From Vogesella aquatica (lineage in GTDB: Bacteria; Pseudomonadota; Gammaproteobacteria; Burkholderiales; Chromobacteriaceae), in assembly GCF_028548455.1 (NCBI RefSeq), contig NZ_JAQQLF010000009.1:62001-126000 (forward strand): DNA of 64,000 nucleotides. Reading direction: 5' to 3'. The position numbers and the translations under genes were made by a program. The notes beneath the pieces were generated by a model, which saw nothing but the letters and a program-made list of their open reading frames with translations, did not search any database and was not told where the DNA came from. Positions 35,359-46,946 of the stretch are shown in pieces (position 1 is the stretch's first letter; the number at the start of each line of letters is the position of its first letter).

Positions 35359-37719
35359 TCAGGCGCGCAGCACAGCACCGGCAGCCTGGGCGGCCGCCAG
35401 CATCGCAGCCACAGCCTGCTCGACTTCGTCATCCACCAAGGTGCGGTCGGCAGCTTGCAGCACAATGCGGAACGCCAGGCTCTTCTTGCCCTCGTCCACG
35501 CCCTTGCCGCGGTACACGTCGAACAGCGCCAGCTCGCGCACGAAGGCACTGGCGGCGGCTTTCATGGCCAGCTGGATGGCGGCAGCGTTCACGTCTTCCG
35601 CTACCACCAGCGCCAGGTCGCGGCGTACCGGCTGGAACTTGCTGACCGGGGCCAGCTGCACGCGGCCAACCTGCTCGACAGCTTCGACTGCCAGCTCGAA
35701 CAATACCGGGGCGTTGGTCAGGCCATAAGCCTGTACCCACTGCGGGTGCAGCTCGCCCAGCACGCCGACCACGGCACCATTCAGCAGCACCTCGGCGCAG
35801 CGGCCCGGGTGGAATGCCGGATGCGCGGCCTTGCGGTACTCCGCCACGCGCGGGTACAGCAGGGCTTCCACATCGGCCTTGATGTCATAGAAATCGACAC
35901 GCTCAGCCTTGCTGGCCCACTGCTCGTCCACACGGCCGCCGTGCGCCAGACCGGCGACCACTTCGGGCTGCTGTACGCTGCCGTCGGCCTGTTTGTGGAA
36001 CACACGGGCAATCTCGAATACGCGCACACGGCTGTGTTTGCGGTTCAGGTTGGCCGCAAGGGTATCCACCAGGCCACCAATCAGGCTGGAGCGCATCACG
36101 CTCATCTGGCTGGCGATCGGATTGATCAGGCGTACCGGGTTGGCGTTACCGGCAAAGTCGCGCTCCCATTTTTCTTCCACAAAGGCGTAGCTAACGATTT
36201 CCTGGAAATCGCGGCCAGCCAGCAGACGGCGCACTTCGCTACGCACGCGCAGGCCTTCCGGCTGCGGCAGCATGGTTTGTGCCGCTACCGGTGCATCGGC
36301 CGGAATATTGTCGTAGCCGTACACGCGGGCGATTTCTTCGATCAGGTCTTCTTCGATCTCGATATCAAAGCGGAAGCTCGGCGCGCTCACCACAAAACCT
36401 GCGTCGTTTTGCTCGAAAGCCAGGCCCAGGCGGGTAAAGATGGCAGCGATCTGCTCGGCAGCCAGCGCCACGCCCAGTACACGGGCAACGCGGGCGGTGC
36501 GTACCGTGACGCTGCTACGTTGCGGCAGGGTGCCCACGGTTTCGGTCAGCGGGCCGGCTTCGCCGCCGCAGATTTCCAGCACCAGCGCGGTAGCGCGCTC
36601 GATGGCTTCAGTCTGCAGGGCAAAATCCACACCGCGCTCGTAGCGATAGCTGGAGTCGGAGCCGAAGCCCAGTGCGCGCGCCTTGCCAGCGATGGCTTCA
36701 GGCTGGAAGAAGGCGCTTTCCAGGAAGATGTCGCGGCTGGCGGTGGTCACACCGCTGTCCAGGCCGCCCATGATGCCGGCGATGGCCAGCGGCTGCTGGT
36801 CGTCGGCAATCACCATCAGGTCAGGTGTCAGCGCCACTTCTTTTTCGTTCAGGCACACCAGCTTCTCGCCTGCGACAGCCATGCGCACGGTGATGCCACC
36901 GTTGATCTTGCCCAGATCGAAAGCGTGCATCGGCTGGCCCTGCTCCAGCAGGATGTAGTTGGTGATGTCGACGATGGCGGAAATGGAACGCAGGCCGGAA
37001 CGCTCCAGACGGCGCTTCATCCAGTCTGGCGTCGGCGCGGCGGCGTTGACGTTTTTTACCACGCGGCCAACGTAGCGGCCGCACGGTGCGTTGTCGGCAA
37101 TAGCGACGGCCAGCTTGCTGTCGGTTTGCGGCGCCACGGCGGCGATACCCCAGGCCGCCAGCGGGCTACCGGTCAGCGCGGCCACTTCACGGGCGATGCC
37201 GCGGATAGACAGGCAATCGGCGCGGTTCGGCGTGATCTTCAGCGTAAACAGGCTGTCGTCCAGGCCCAGGTAGTCACGGATGTTCTGGCCTACCGGCGCG
37301 TCAGCCGGCAGCAGCATCAGGCCGTCGACGTCTTCCGGTACACCCAGCTCTTTGCCGGAGCACAGCATGCCGCCGGACTCGACGCCACGCATCTTGGTGG
37401 GCTTGATCTTGAAATCGCCCGGCAGGATGGCGCCTGGCAAGGCGCACGGCACCTTGACGCCCACCGCCACGTTCGGTGCACCGCACACGATTTGCACCAG
37501 CTCGCCGGTGCCCACGTCGACCTTGGTCACGCGCAGGCGGTCGGCGTTTTCGTGCTTTTCACATTCTTTGACTTCGCCCACCACCACGCCGGTAAAGGCC
37601 GGGGCAGCGGCAACAACGTCTTCTACTTCCAGGCCTGCCATGGTCAGCAGGTAGGACAGCTCTTCGGTGCTCAGCGACGGGTTAACGCGGCTGCGCAGCC
37701 ATTGTTCGGAAAATTGCAT
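35359..37719 (-). CDS. pheT: Phenylalanyl-tRNA synthetase beta subunit (786 aa)
   Basis: PheT forms the alpha2-beta2 PheRS. It begins with an OB-fold tRNA-binding domain (MQFSEQWLRSRVNPSLSTEE; VVGEVKECEKHENADRLRVT). Then come the B3/B4 editing region (ITPNRADCLSIRGIAREVAA), the B5 domain and a C-terminal anticodon-binding FDX-ACB domain (FDVYRGKGVDEGKKSLAFRI). Length is normal (E. coli about 795). It starts 18 bp after pheS. Confidence 0.97.
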   Translation of the reverse strand: MQFSEQWLRSRVNPSLSTEELSYLLTMAGLEVEDVVAAAPAFTGVVVGEVKECEKHENADRLRVTKVDVGTGELVQIVCGAPNVAVGVKVPCALPGAILPGDFKIKPTKMRGVESGGMLCSGKELGVPEDVDGLMLLPADAPVGQNIRDYLGLDDSLFTLKITPNRADCLSIRGIAREVAALTGSPLAAWGIAAVAPQTDSKLAVAIADNAPCGRYVGRVVKNVNAAAPTPDWMKRRLERSGLRSISAIVDITNYILLEQGQPMHAFDLGKINGGITVRMAVAGEKLVCLNEKEVALTPDLMVIADDQQPLAIAGIMGGLDSGVTTASRDIFLESAFFQPEAIAGKARALGFGSDSSYRYERGVDFALQTEAIERATALVLEICGGEAGPLTETVGTLPQRSSVTVRTARVARVLGVALAAEQIAAIFTRLGLAFEQNDAGFVVSAPSFRFDIEIEEDLIEEIARVYGYDNIPADAPVAAQTMLPQPEGLRVRSEVRRLLAGRDFQEIVSYAFVEEKWERDFAGNANPVRLINPIASQMSVMRSSLIGGLVDTLAANLNRKHSRVRVFEIARVFHKQADGSVQQPEVVAGLAHGGRVDEQWASKAERVDFYDIKADVEALLYPRVAEYRKAAHPAFHPGRCAEVLLNGAVVGVLGELHPQWVQAYGLTNAPVLFELAVEAVEQVGRVQLAPVSKFQPVRRDLALVVAEDVNAAAIQLAMKAAASAFVRELALFDVYRGKGVDEGKKSLAFRIVLQAADRTLVDDEVEQAVAAMLAAAQAAGAVLRA

Positions 37720-37737
37720 GTGGTCTCTCCGTCGCGA

Positions 37738-38784
<1,047 letters not shown>

Positions 38785-38801
38785 TCATGGAAAGTAAACC
38801 G

Positions 38802-38833
38802 AAAAAAAAGGGAGGCATCAGCCTCCCTTTTTA
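38802..38833 (-). terminator. Intrinsic terminator between rplT and pheS
   Basis: The stem GGGAGGC/GCCTCCC with loop TGAT is followed on the minus strand by T8. It would end or attenuate transcripts after rplT. Confidence 0.85.
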
Positions 38834-38844
38834 GTGTCCTGCGA

Positions 38845-39201
38845 TTAAGCGAGGGCGGCTTTCGCTTTTTCAACGATCAGCGCAAATGCCGGCTTATCGA
38901 ACACGGCCAGATCGGCCAGAACCTTACGGTCGATTTCGATCAGCGCTTTTTTCAGGCCGTTCATGAATTTGCTGTATGGCAGGCCGTTTTCACGAGCAGC
39001 TGCGTTGATACGGGCAATCCACAGTTGACGGAACTGACGCTTTTTCTGACGACGGTCGCGGTATGCATATTGACCGGCTTTCATCACCGCCTGTTTGGCG
39101 ATGCGATAGACGTTCTTGCGACGGCCGCGATAGCCTTTCGCCAGGGCGAGGATTTTCTTGTGACGAGCACGTGCGGTTACACCGCGTTTTACGCGTGGCA
39201 T
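38845..39201 (-). CDS. rplT: 50S ribosomal protein L20 (118 aa)
   Basis: The basic N-terminus [20 protein letters not shown] and the following [20 protein letters not shown] are L20. L20 is needed for 50S assembly and in E. coli represses translation of its own operon. It is 13 bp after rpmI. Confidence 0.98.
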   Translation of the reverse strand: MPRVKRGVTARARHKKILALAKGYRGRRKNVYRIAKQAVMKAGQYAYRDRRQKKRQFRQLWIARINAAARENGLPYSKFMNGLKKALIEIDRKVLADLAVFDKPAFALIVEKAKAALA

Positions 39202-39214
39202 TCTTCAGGTCTCC

Positions 39215-39412
39215 TTAAGCGTAAGGCATCATGGCGCGTACAGAAGCCATGTTGGTAGCGTGAACCATGGTGGTACCACGCAGTTGACGTTTGCTCTTGG
39301 TGGTTTTCTTGGTCAGGATGTGACGTTTGAAAGCCATGGAGCGCTTAACGCCACCATTGCCCAGCACTTTGAGACGCTTTTTCGCGCTCGATTTGGTTTT
39401 CATCTTCGGCAT
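39215..39412 (-). CDS. rpmI: 50S ribosomal protein L35 (65 aa)
   Basis: [20 protein letters not shown] is the classic L35 start, with a highly basic C-terminal half. It lies between infC and rplT. The 150 bp before it carries a strong hairpin. Confidence 0.98.
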   Translation of the reverse strand: MPKMKTKSSAKKRLKVLGNGGVKRSMAFKRHILTKKTTKSKRQLRGTTMVHATNMASVRAMMPYA

Positions 39413-39517
39413 GGAAATCTCCTGCTGAATTTCATTAGATTAGACACAGGGTGGCCACCGGCACTTGAAACCACTGCGTCACGCTTTTGTTGCAAGCTGT
39501 TTCCGGCTTACAAAATC

Positions 39518-39545
39518 AACACGGCAGGCGAACCTGCCGTGTTGA
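39518..39545 (-). promoter_or_regulatory. Hairpin between infC and rpmI
   Basis: The perfect 11-bp stem AACACGGCAGG/CCTGCCGTGTT with a four-base loop is followed on the minus strand by GATTTTG. It may be a weak terminator or mRNA-stabilising structure, and part of an L20-type control region. Confidence 0.55.
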
Positions 39546-39564
39546 AGTCGATGATTATAACCGA

Positions 39565-40083
39565 TTATTTCTTTTTCGGGGCAATCATCATTACCATCTG
39601 GCGACCTTCCAGTTTCGGGAACTGCTCGACAGTCCCTACTTCTGCCAGATCCGCCTCGACACGCTTGAGCAGTGCCAGGCCGATATCCTGGTGAGCCATT
39701 TCACGACCGCGGAAACGCAGCGTGATCTTGGCCTTGTCGCCTTCAGTCAGGAAGCGGATCAGGCTACGCAGCTTGACGTTGTAGTCGCCATCGTCCGTAC
39801 CAGGGCGGAACTTGATTTCCTTAACCTGGATCTGTTTCTGCTTCAGCTTGGCTTCGTGCTTCTTTTTGGACTGCTGGTATTTGAACTTACCGTAGTCCAT
39901 CAGTTTGCACACAGGCGGCTGGGCTGTCGGGGAAATCTCGACCAGATCAACTTCGCGCTCTTCGGCCATCGCCAGTGCTTCACGCACGGTCACGATACCG
40001 AGTTGTTCGCCTTCTTCACCTACCAAGCGGATTTCACGGCCGGTAATTTCACCGTTGATCCGTGGTTCACGTTCCTGAGCTAT
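39565..40083 (-). CDS. infC: Translation initiation factor IF-3 (172 aa) with non-canonical start
   Basis: IF-3 checks the start codon and prevents subunit joining. The frame continues upstream of any ATG/GTG/TTG start through a conserved N-terminus ([20 protein letters not shown]), then [20 protein letters not shown] and [12 protein letters not shown]. The best start is ATA at 40083, eight bases after AGGAG; ATT at 40089 is in frame but only two bases from the ribosome site. Rare starts on infC are known to allow IF-3 autoregulation (AUU in E. coli). It lies 37 bp after thrS. Confidence 0.93.
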   Translation of the reverse strand: MAQEREPRINGEITGREIRLVGEEGEQLGIVTVREALAMAEEREVDLVEISPTAQPPVCKLMDYGKFKYQQSKKKHEAKLKQKQIQVKEIKFRPGTDDGDYNVKLRSLIRFLTEGDKAKITLRFRGREMAHQDIGLALLKRVEADLAEVGTVEQFPKLEGRQMVMMIAPKKK

Positions 40084-40120
40084 AGCAATTACTCCTAAAG
40101 AAATTCATCGTATCCGTGCG

Positions 40121-42022
40121 TTAAGCCTGCGCCATGGCAGCATCAAGATGCTGGATGAACGCGTCGATTGGCATCTGGCCCAGGTCTTCGCCCCGGGCGC
40201 GCACGGCAACCAGCCCGCCTTCCATTTCTTTATCGCCGATAACGATCTGATACGGAAGCTTTTGCAAGCTGTGCTCGCGGATTTTATAGCCGATCTTTTC
40301 GTTTCTCAAGTCAAGATCAACGCGATAGCCATGTTTACGCAATGTTGCGGCAACATGCGTGGCGTATTCGGCCTGCGAGCCGGTGATATTCATCACCACC
40401 ATCTGCACCGGCGCCAGCCACAGCGGGAAAGCGCCCGCGTGGTTTTCGATCAGGATGCCGATAAAGCGCTCCAGCGAGCCCAGCACTGCGCGGTGCAGCA
40501 TCACCGGGCGTTTGCGGCTGTTGTCGTCGGACACGTATTCGGCGTCCAGGCGCTCTGGCAGCACATAATCGAGCTGCAGGGTACCACACTGCCAGGAGCG
40601 ACCCAGCGCGTCCTTGATGTGATACTCGATTTTCGGGCCGTAGAACGCGCCTTCGCCTGGCAGCTCTTCCCACTCGATACCGCAGGCGCGCAGTGCTTCG
40701 CGCAGGCCTTCTTCGGCACGGTTCCAGGTTTCCAGGTCGCCGGCGTATTTTTCCGGACGCAGCGACAGCTTCACCGACACCTTGTCAAAACCGAAGCGCT
40801 GGTACACCGACATGGTCAGCTCGTTGAACGCCTTGGCTTCGCTGATGATCTGGTCTTCGGTACAGAAGATGTGCGCATCGTCCTGCACAAAGCCGCGTAC
40901 GCGCATGATGCCGTGCAGCGCGCCGGACGGCTCGTTACGGTGGCAGGCGCCAAATTCGGCCAGACGCATCGGCAGGTCGCGGTAAGAACGCAGGCCGCTG
41001 TTGAACACCTGTACGTGGCCCGGGCAGTTCATCGGCTTCACGGCGTAGTCGCGCTTTTCCGACTCGGTGGTGAACATGCCTTCGCGGTAGTTTTCCCAGT
41101 GACCGGATTTTTCCCACATCACGCGGTCCATCACCATCGGGGTGCGGATTTCCTGATAGCCGGCGGCGGCCAAGGTTTTACGCATGTATTGCTCGATGCT
41201 CTGCCACAGCGCCCAGCCTTTGGGGTGCCAGAACACCATGCCTGGCGCCTCGTCCTGCAGATGGAACAGGTCCAGCTGCTTGCCCAGCTTGCGGTGGTCG
41301 CGCTTCTCGGCCTCTTCCAGCATGTGCAGGTACTGTTCCAGGTCTTCTTTCTTGGTCCAGGCGGTACCGTAGATACGCTGCAGCATTTCGTTATTGCTAT
41401 CGCCACGCCAGTAGGCACCGGCCACCTTCATCAGCTTGAATACTTTCAGCTTGCCGGTGGACGGCACGTGCGGGCCGCGGCACAGGTCGGTGAACTCGCC
41501 TTCGCGGTATAGGCTCAGCACCTGGTCAGCCGGAATGGACGCAATGATCTCGGCCTTGTAAGCCTCGCCGATACCCTTGAAGTAGGCCACCGCCTCGTCA
41601 CGCGACAGCTCGTAGCGCTCTACCGGAATGTCTTTCTTGGCCAGCTCCTGCATCTTTTTCTCGATGGCCACCAGGTCTTCCGGGGTAAACGGGCGCTTGT
41701 AGGCGAAATCGTAGTAGAAGCCGTTTTCGATTTCCGGGCCGATGGTGACCTGCGCTTCCGGGAACAGCTCTTTCACCGCGTAGGCCAGCAAGTGGGCGGT
41801 AGAGTGGCGGATGATGGACAGGCCGTCCGCGTCTTTCTCGGTAATGATGGCCAGGTCAGCGTTGGCCGCAATACGGTAGGAGGTATCAACCAGTTGGCCG
41901 TCCACGCGACCAGCCAGCGCCGCACGCGCAAGACCGGTACCGATGGACGCAGCCACTTCGTGCACCGTTACCGGCTGGTCGAAGGAACGGATGGAACCGT
42001 CGGGCAGGCGAATGTCAGGCAT
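40121..42022 (-). CDS. thrS: Threonyl-tRNA synthetase (633 aa)
   Basis: Domains in order: TGS (1-61), editing domain with [16 protein letters not shown], the class II core with [20 protein letters not shown] (Zn cysteine) and [20 protein letters not shown] (motif 2), and a C-terminal anticodon-binding domain. Length is normal. It heads the thrS-infC-rpmI-rplT-pheST-ihfA set. The 125-base leader before it encodes a Thr-rich peptide and a terminator, so expression is probably controlled by attenuation on Thr-tRNA supply. Confidence 0.98.
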   Translation of the reverse strand: MPDIRLPDGSIRSFDQPVTVHEVAASIGTGLARAALAGRVDGQLVDTSYRIAANADLAIITEKDADGLSIIRHSTAHLLAYAVKELFPEAQVTIGPEIENGFYYDFAYKRPFTPEDLVAIEKKMQELAKKDIPVERYELSRDEAVAYFKGIGEAYKAEIIASIPADQVLSLYREGEFTDLCRGPHVPSTGKLKVFKLMKVAGAYWRGDSNNEMLQRIYGTAWTKKEDLEQYLHMLEEAEKRDHRKLGKQLDLFHLQDEAPGMVFWHPKGWALWQSIEQYMRKTLAAAGYQEIRTPMVMDRVMWEKSGHWENYREGMFTTESEKRDYAVKPMNCPGHVQVFNSGLRSYRDLPMRLAEFGACHRNEPSGALHGIMRVRGFVQDDAHIFCTEDQIISEAKAFNELTMSVYQRFGFDKVSVKLSLRPEKYAGDLETWNRAEEGLREALRACGIEWEELPGEGAFYGPKIEYHIKDALGRSWQCGTLQLDYVLPERLDAEYVSDDNSRKRPVMLHRAVLGSLERFIGILIENHAGAFPLWLAPVQMVVMNITGSQAEYATHVAATLRKHGYRVDLDLRNEKIGYKIREHSLQKLPYQIVIGDKEMEGGLVAVRARGEDLGQMPIDAFIQHLDAAMAQA

Positions 42023-42062
42023 AGCAACTCCAGCTTAATCAGAAGGTGGACAGACGAAAACC

Positions 42063-42096
42063 AAAAAAAAAGTGCGGCTCGAGCCGCACTTTTTCG
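42063..42096 (-). terminator. Intrinsic terminator of the thrS attenuator
   Basis: The perfect 20-base palindrome AGTGCGGCTCGAGCCGCACT, with A4 before and T8 after it on the minus strand, lies between the Thr leader peptide and thrS. It is the terminator (3:4) hairpin of the attenuator. Confidence 0.88.
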
Positions 42097-42165
42097 TTTG
42101 CATGGAGTATCCCTTTACCGTGTAAAAGGCCCCCGTACTGGCTCGGAATTATCTCGAGGTACGGG
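42080..42165 (-). promoter_or_regulatory. thrS attenuator: pause and antiterminator segments
   Basis: On the minus strand, CCCGTAC inside the leader codons (42159-42165) can pair with GTACGGG (42131-42138 region), with an inner CTCG/CGAG pair, forming a 1:2 hairpin. CGAGCC in segment 2 (42140-42145) can instead pair with GGCTCG in the 5' arm of the terminator (42080-42085), forming an antiterminator. Ribosome stalling on Thr codons would favour the latter. Pairings were read by eye; energies were not computed. Confidence 0.75.
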
Positions 42166-42187
42166 TGGTGGTAGTTCGTTTGAACAT
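42149..42187 (-). CDS. Threonine-rich leader peptide of thrS (12 aa)
   Basis: The open frame encodes MFKRTTTTRTSR: five threonines in twelve residues, four of them consecutive. ATG 42187 is preceded by GGAG at seven bases. It ends 53 bases before the terminator hairpin. It resembles the ThrL leader of the enterobacterial thr operon in logic but stands before thrS, which E. coli regulates by translational repression. It is too short to appear in ordinary gene calls. The reading frame is seen directly; the regulatory role is inference. Confidence 0.82.
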   Translation of the reverse strand: MFKRTTTTRTSR

Positions 42188-42211
42188 GGCAATACTCCAA
42201 TACAGAAATTC

Positions 42212-43528
<1,317 letters not shown>

Positions 43529-43544
43529 GCTAGAGAACTGACCG

Positions 43545-43579
43545 GGTTGGCCGCAGTCATACGCTGTTTGCGGCCAACC
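43545..43579. repeat. Inverted pair of the GGTTGGCCGCA repeat after tgt
   Basis: GGTTGGCCGCA (43545-43555) and TGCGGCCAACC (43569-43579) form a perfect 11-bp stem with a 13-base loop, followed by CTTT. It probably ends tgt transcripts. Confidence 0.85.
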
Positions 43580-43589
43580 TTTAGCACGG

Positions 43590-43618
43590 TTGGAAAGTAG
43601 CCCGCCCGTGGCTACAAT
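43590..43618 (+). promoter_or_regulatory. Sigma-70 promoter of yajC-secD-secF
   Basis: TTGGAA, 17 bp, TACAAT lies just after the repeat hairpin and 58 bp before the yajC ATG. Confidence 0.78.
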
Positions 43619-43675
43619 GCCCCACTTGCCAAAATCATCAACCCACTAGCAACTCGATAAAATAGGGAGACCCGA

Positions 43676-43993
43676 ATGTTTATCCCCCAGGCTTTCGCCA
43701 ACACCGGCAGCGCAGCGTTTGACATCATGCAGTTCCTGCCGATGATCGTGATCTTCATCCTGTTCTGGTTCCTGCTGGTGCGCCCGCAGCAAAAGAAAAT
43801 GAAAGAACACCAGAAGATGCTGTCCGAGATATTAAAAGGCGACGAAGTCGTAACCCAGGGTGGCATTATCGGCCGCGTGACCAAATGCGGTGACCAGTAC
43901 CTGACCGTGGAAATCGCCAACGGCGTGGAAATCAACGTTCAGCGCGGTGCCGTCGGTGCCAAGCTGGAAAAAGGCACGATCAAGTCCCTGTAA
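43676..43993 (+). CDS. yajC: Sec translocase accessory subunit YajC (105 aa)
   Basis: A single membrane segment (MIVIFILFWFLLVRPQQKKM) and the cytoplasmic tail EILKGDEVVTQGGIIGRVTK identify YajC, which joins SecDF in the holo-translocon. ATG 43676 follows AGGGAG. It is 42 bp before secD. Confidence 0.97.
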   Translation: MFIPQAFANTGSAAFDIMQFLPMIVIFILFWFLLVRPQQKKMKEHQKMLSEILKGDEVVTQGGIIGRVTKCGDQYLTVEIANGVEINVQRGAVGAKLEKGTIKSL

Positions 43994-44035
43994 CCCCCGG
44001 GCCGCCCTGGCGGCCCTTTTCCTGTCAAGCCTTCC

Positions 44036-45883
44036 ATGAACCGCTTCCCGATCTGGAAATACCTACTGATTGCGCTGGTGCTGATCACCGCCACGATCTA
44101 CACCCTGCCCAATTTCTTTGGCGAAACGCCAGCGGTCCAGATTTCCAGCACGCGCCAGTCCACCCCGGTAGACACCGCGCTGATGGCCCGCATCGAAACC
44201 ACCCTGAAGCAGCAAGGCATTGCCCCGCTGGGTATCTTTCTGGATGGCACCAGCCTGAAAGTACGCTTCAAGGACCCGGACACCCAAATCAAGGCACGCG
44301 ATGCCATCCAGCAAGCGCTGGGTGACACCTACATCATCGCCCTGAACCTGCTGCCCGCCTCGCCCGAATGGCTGACCCGCCTGCACGCCAACCCGATGTT
44401 CCTGGGCCTGGACTTGCGCGGTGGCGTGCACTTCCTGCTAGAAGTGGACATGAAAGCCGCCGTGGAAAAAACCATGGAACGCTACGCCGGCGACGTACGC
44501 CGCGAGCTGAAGGCTGCCAAAATCCGCTATGGCGCCATCAAACGCCTGGGTGATACCACACTGGAAGTGCAGCTGCGCGACGCCGAAACGCTCAAAGCCG
44601 CCGCCGACAAGCTGGCACGCACCCTGCCTTCGGTCACGTTCACCAGTAACGACGCCAACTTCCGCCTGACGCTGACCCTGAAACCGGAAGAAATCACCCG
44701 CATCCAGAGCGATGCCGTGAAGCAGAACATCACCACCCTGCATAACCGCGTCAACGAGCTGGGCGTGGCCGAGCCGGTGATCCAGCAAGCCGGCCCTAGC
44801 CGTATTGTGGTGCAGCTGCCGGGCGTACAGGACACCGCCAAGGCCAAGGACATCCTGGGCCGTACCGCCACGCTGCAAGTACGCATGGTGGAAGACGACC
44901 AGGGCAAGGTAGCCGAAGCACTGGCCGGCAACACACCAGCCGGTTACGAGCTGCTGGACGAAGCCACCTCGCGCGGCACCAGCAAGATCCTGCTGAAAAA
45001 AGACGTGGAGCTGACCGGCGACAATATCAACTCCGCCCAGCCTGGTTTCGACCAGAACGGTGGCGCGTCGGTAGACATCGGCCTGGACAGCACCGGCGCC
45101 GAAATCTTCCGTACGCTGACCGCCGAAAACATCGGCAAACGCATGGCCATGGTGCTGGTAGAGAAAAACCGCAGCGAAGTAGTCACCGCCCCGGTGATCC
45201 GCAGTGAAATCGGCGGTGGCCGCGTACAGATTTCCGGCAGCATGAACCCGGCCGAAGCCAACGACGTAGCCCTGCTGCTGCGCGCCGGCTCGCTGGCGGC
45301 GCCGATGAACATCATCGAAGAACGCACCATCGGCCCGAGCCTGGGCAAGGAGAACATCGAGAAGGGCTTCCACTCCACGCTGTGGGGCTTCGCAGCCATC
45401 GCCGTGTTCATGGCGATCTACTACGGTGTATTCGGTGTGATCTCGGTGATTTCGCTGGCGGCCAACCTGTTCATGCTGGTAGCGCTGCTGTCCATGCTGC
45501 AGGCCACACTGACCCTGCCGGGTATCGCCGCGATCGCGCTGACACTGGGCATGGCCATCGACGCCAACGTGCTGATCAACGAGCGTATCCGTGAAGAACT
45601 GCGCAACGGCGTACCGCCACAGTCGGCCATCCAGGCCGGTTACGGCCACGCCTGGGCCACCATTCTGGATTCGAACGTGACCACGCTGATTGCCGGCCTG
45701 GCGCTGCTGATCTTCGGCTCCGGCCCGGTACGCGGCTTTGCCGTGGTGCACTGCCTGGGCATCATGACTTCCATGTTCTCTGCGGTACTGGTATCGCGCG
45801 CCGTGGTTAACCTGTGGTATGGCCGCCGCCGCCGTCTGACCTCCGTGTCGATTGGCCAGGTTTGGAAGCCGGAAAACAAATAA
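44036..45883 (+). CDS. secD: Protein translocase subunit SecD (615 aa)
   Basis: SecD uses the proton gradient to pull proteins out of SecYEG. TM1 lies at about 7-27, the FLGLDLRGGVHFLLEVD motif at about 122-138, then a large periplasmic domain and a C-terminal block of five membrane segments (LTLGMAIDANVLINERIREE). Length matches the family. It lies 11 bp before secF. Confidence 0.98.
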   Translation: MNRFPIWKYLLIALVLITATIYTLPNFFGETPAVQISSTRQSTPVDTALMARIETTLKQQGIAPLGIFLDGTSLKVRFKDPDTQIKARDAIQQALGDTYIIALNLLPASPEWLTRLHANPMFLGLDLRGGVHFLLEVDMKAAVEKTMERYAGDVRRELKAAKIRYGAIKRLGDTTLEVQLRDAETLKAAADKLARTLPSVTFTSNDANFRLTLTLKPEEITRIQSDAVKQNITTLHNRVNELGVAEPVIQQAGPSRIVVQLPGVQDTAKAKDILGRTATLQVRMVEDDQGKVAEALAGNTPAGYELLDEATSRGTSKILLKKDVELTGDNINSAQPGFDQNGGASVDIGLDSTGAEIFRTLTAENIGKRMAMVLVEKNRSEVVTAPVIRSEIGGGRVQISGSMNPAEANDVALLLRAGSLAAPMNIIEERTIGPSLGKENIEKGFHSTLWGFAAIAVFMAIYYGVFGVISVISLAANLFMLVALLSMLQATLTLPGIAAIALTLGMAIDANVLINERIREELRNGVPPQSAIQAGYGHAWATILDSNVTTLIAGLALLIFGSGPVRGFAVVHCLGIMTSMFSAVLVSRAVVNLWYGRRRRLTSVSIGQVWKPENK

Positions 45884-45894
45884 GGATCTGAGAG

Positions 45895-46830
45895 ATGGAG
45901 TTTTTCCGCATCAAACGGGATATCCCGTTCATGAGCTACGGCAAGCTCACCACCACCATTTCGCTGGTGACCTTCATCCTGGCGGTGGTGTTCCTGTTTA
46001 CCAAGGGCCTGAACCTGTCGGTGGAGTTCACCGGCGGTACCGTGATGGAAGTGCAGTACCAGCAAGCGGCCAACCTGGGCGATATCCGCCACCGCGTGGA
46101 AGCGCTAAAGGTCGGCGAGGTGCAGGTACAGAGCCTGGGCACCAGTCGTGACGTGCTGATCCGCCTGCCCAGCAAGGCGGGGGTGAGCTCGGCCAAACTG
46201 TCCGAGCAGGTGATGGGCCTGCTGAAAGCCGGCGACGCCAGCGTGCAGCTGCGCAAGGTGGAGTTTGTCGGCCCCAGCGTCGGTGAAGAGCTGGTCAGCA
46301 GCGGCCTGACCGCCATCCTGCTGGTGTGCGTGGGTATCGTGATTTACCTGGCCATCCGCTTTGAATGGCGCCTGGCGCTGTCAGCCATCATTGCCAACAT
46401 GCACGATGTGGTCATCATCCTGGGGTGCTTTGCACTGTTCCAGTGGGAGTTCAGCCTGACCGTGCTGGCCGGCGTGCTGGCAGTACTGGGTTACTCGGTG
46501 AACGAGTCGGTGGTGGTGTTTGACCGTATCCGCGAAAACTTCCGCCGCCCGGCCATGCGTGGCAAGAGCACCGCCGAGGTGATCGACAACGCCATTACCG
46601 CCACCATGAGCCGCACCTTCATTACCCACGGCTCCACCGAAACCATGGTGCTATCCATGCTGCTATTCGGCGGCCCGGCACTGCACGGCTTTGCCATGGC
46701 GCTGACTATCGGCATCGTGTTCGGTATCTACTCGTCGGTACTGGTGGCCAGCCCGCTGGCACTGGCGCTGGGTACCACGCGCGAGCACATGGTGAAAGTG
46801 GTCAAACCGAAAGAAGAAGCGGTGGTGTAA
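45895..46830 (+). CDS. secF: Protein translocase subunit SecF (311 aa)
   Basis: It has an N-terminal TM, a periplasmic loop with LSVEFTGGTVMEVQYQQA, and a five-TM block with VNESVVVFDRIRENFR. ATG follows GGATCTGAGAG. It is the third gene of the yajC-secDF operon and is followed by a repeat-derived hairpin. Confidence 0.98.
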   Translation: MEFFRIKRDIPFMSYGKLTTTISLVTFILAVVFLFTKGLNLSVEFTGGTVMEVQYQQAANLGDIRHRVEALKVGEVQVQSLGTSRDVLIRLPSKAGVSSAKLSEQVMGLLKAGDASVQLRKVEFVGPSVGEELVSSGLTAILLVCVGIVIYLAIRFEWRLALSAIIANMHDVVIILGCFALFQWEFSLTVLAGVLAVLGYSVNESVVVFDRIRENFRRPAMRGKSTAEVIDNAITATMSRTFITHGSTETMVLSMLLFGGPALHGFAMALTIGIVFGIYSSVLVASPLALALGTTREHMVKVVKPKEEAVV

Positions 46831-46854
46831 GACCGCACCGCACAACGCAATAAA

Positions 46855-46879
46855 GGTTGGCCGCACCTTGCGGCCAACC
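46855..46879. repeat. Inverted pair of the GGTTGGCCGCA repeat after secF
   Basis: GGTTGGCCGCA and TGCGGCCAACC are perfect 11-bp arms around a three-base loop, followed by TTGTT. It is the tightest hairpin of the family and probably ends secDF transcripts. Confidence 0.88.
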
Positions 46880-46946
46880 TTGTTGCGGTGTCTTGCAAAG
46901 CCGGGTTGCCTCAGCCCTGCCCTGCCAGCCACTGCAAAGCAAGACC

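Noticed and set aside
40087..40089. ATT at 40089 as the infC start
   Set aside because: It is in frame but only two bases from the AGGAG site; ATA at 40083 has normal spacing. Not fully excluded.
42023..42211. T-box riboswitch in front of thrS
   Set aside because: No T-box or AG-bulge motif is seen; the Thr leader peptide and competing hairpins explain the region, and T-boxes are not usual in betaproteobacteria.
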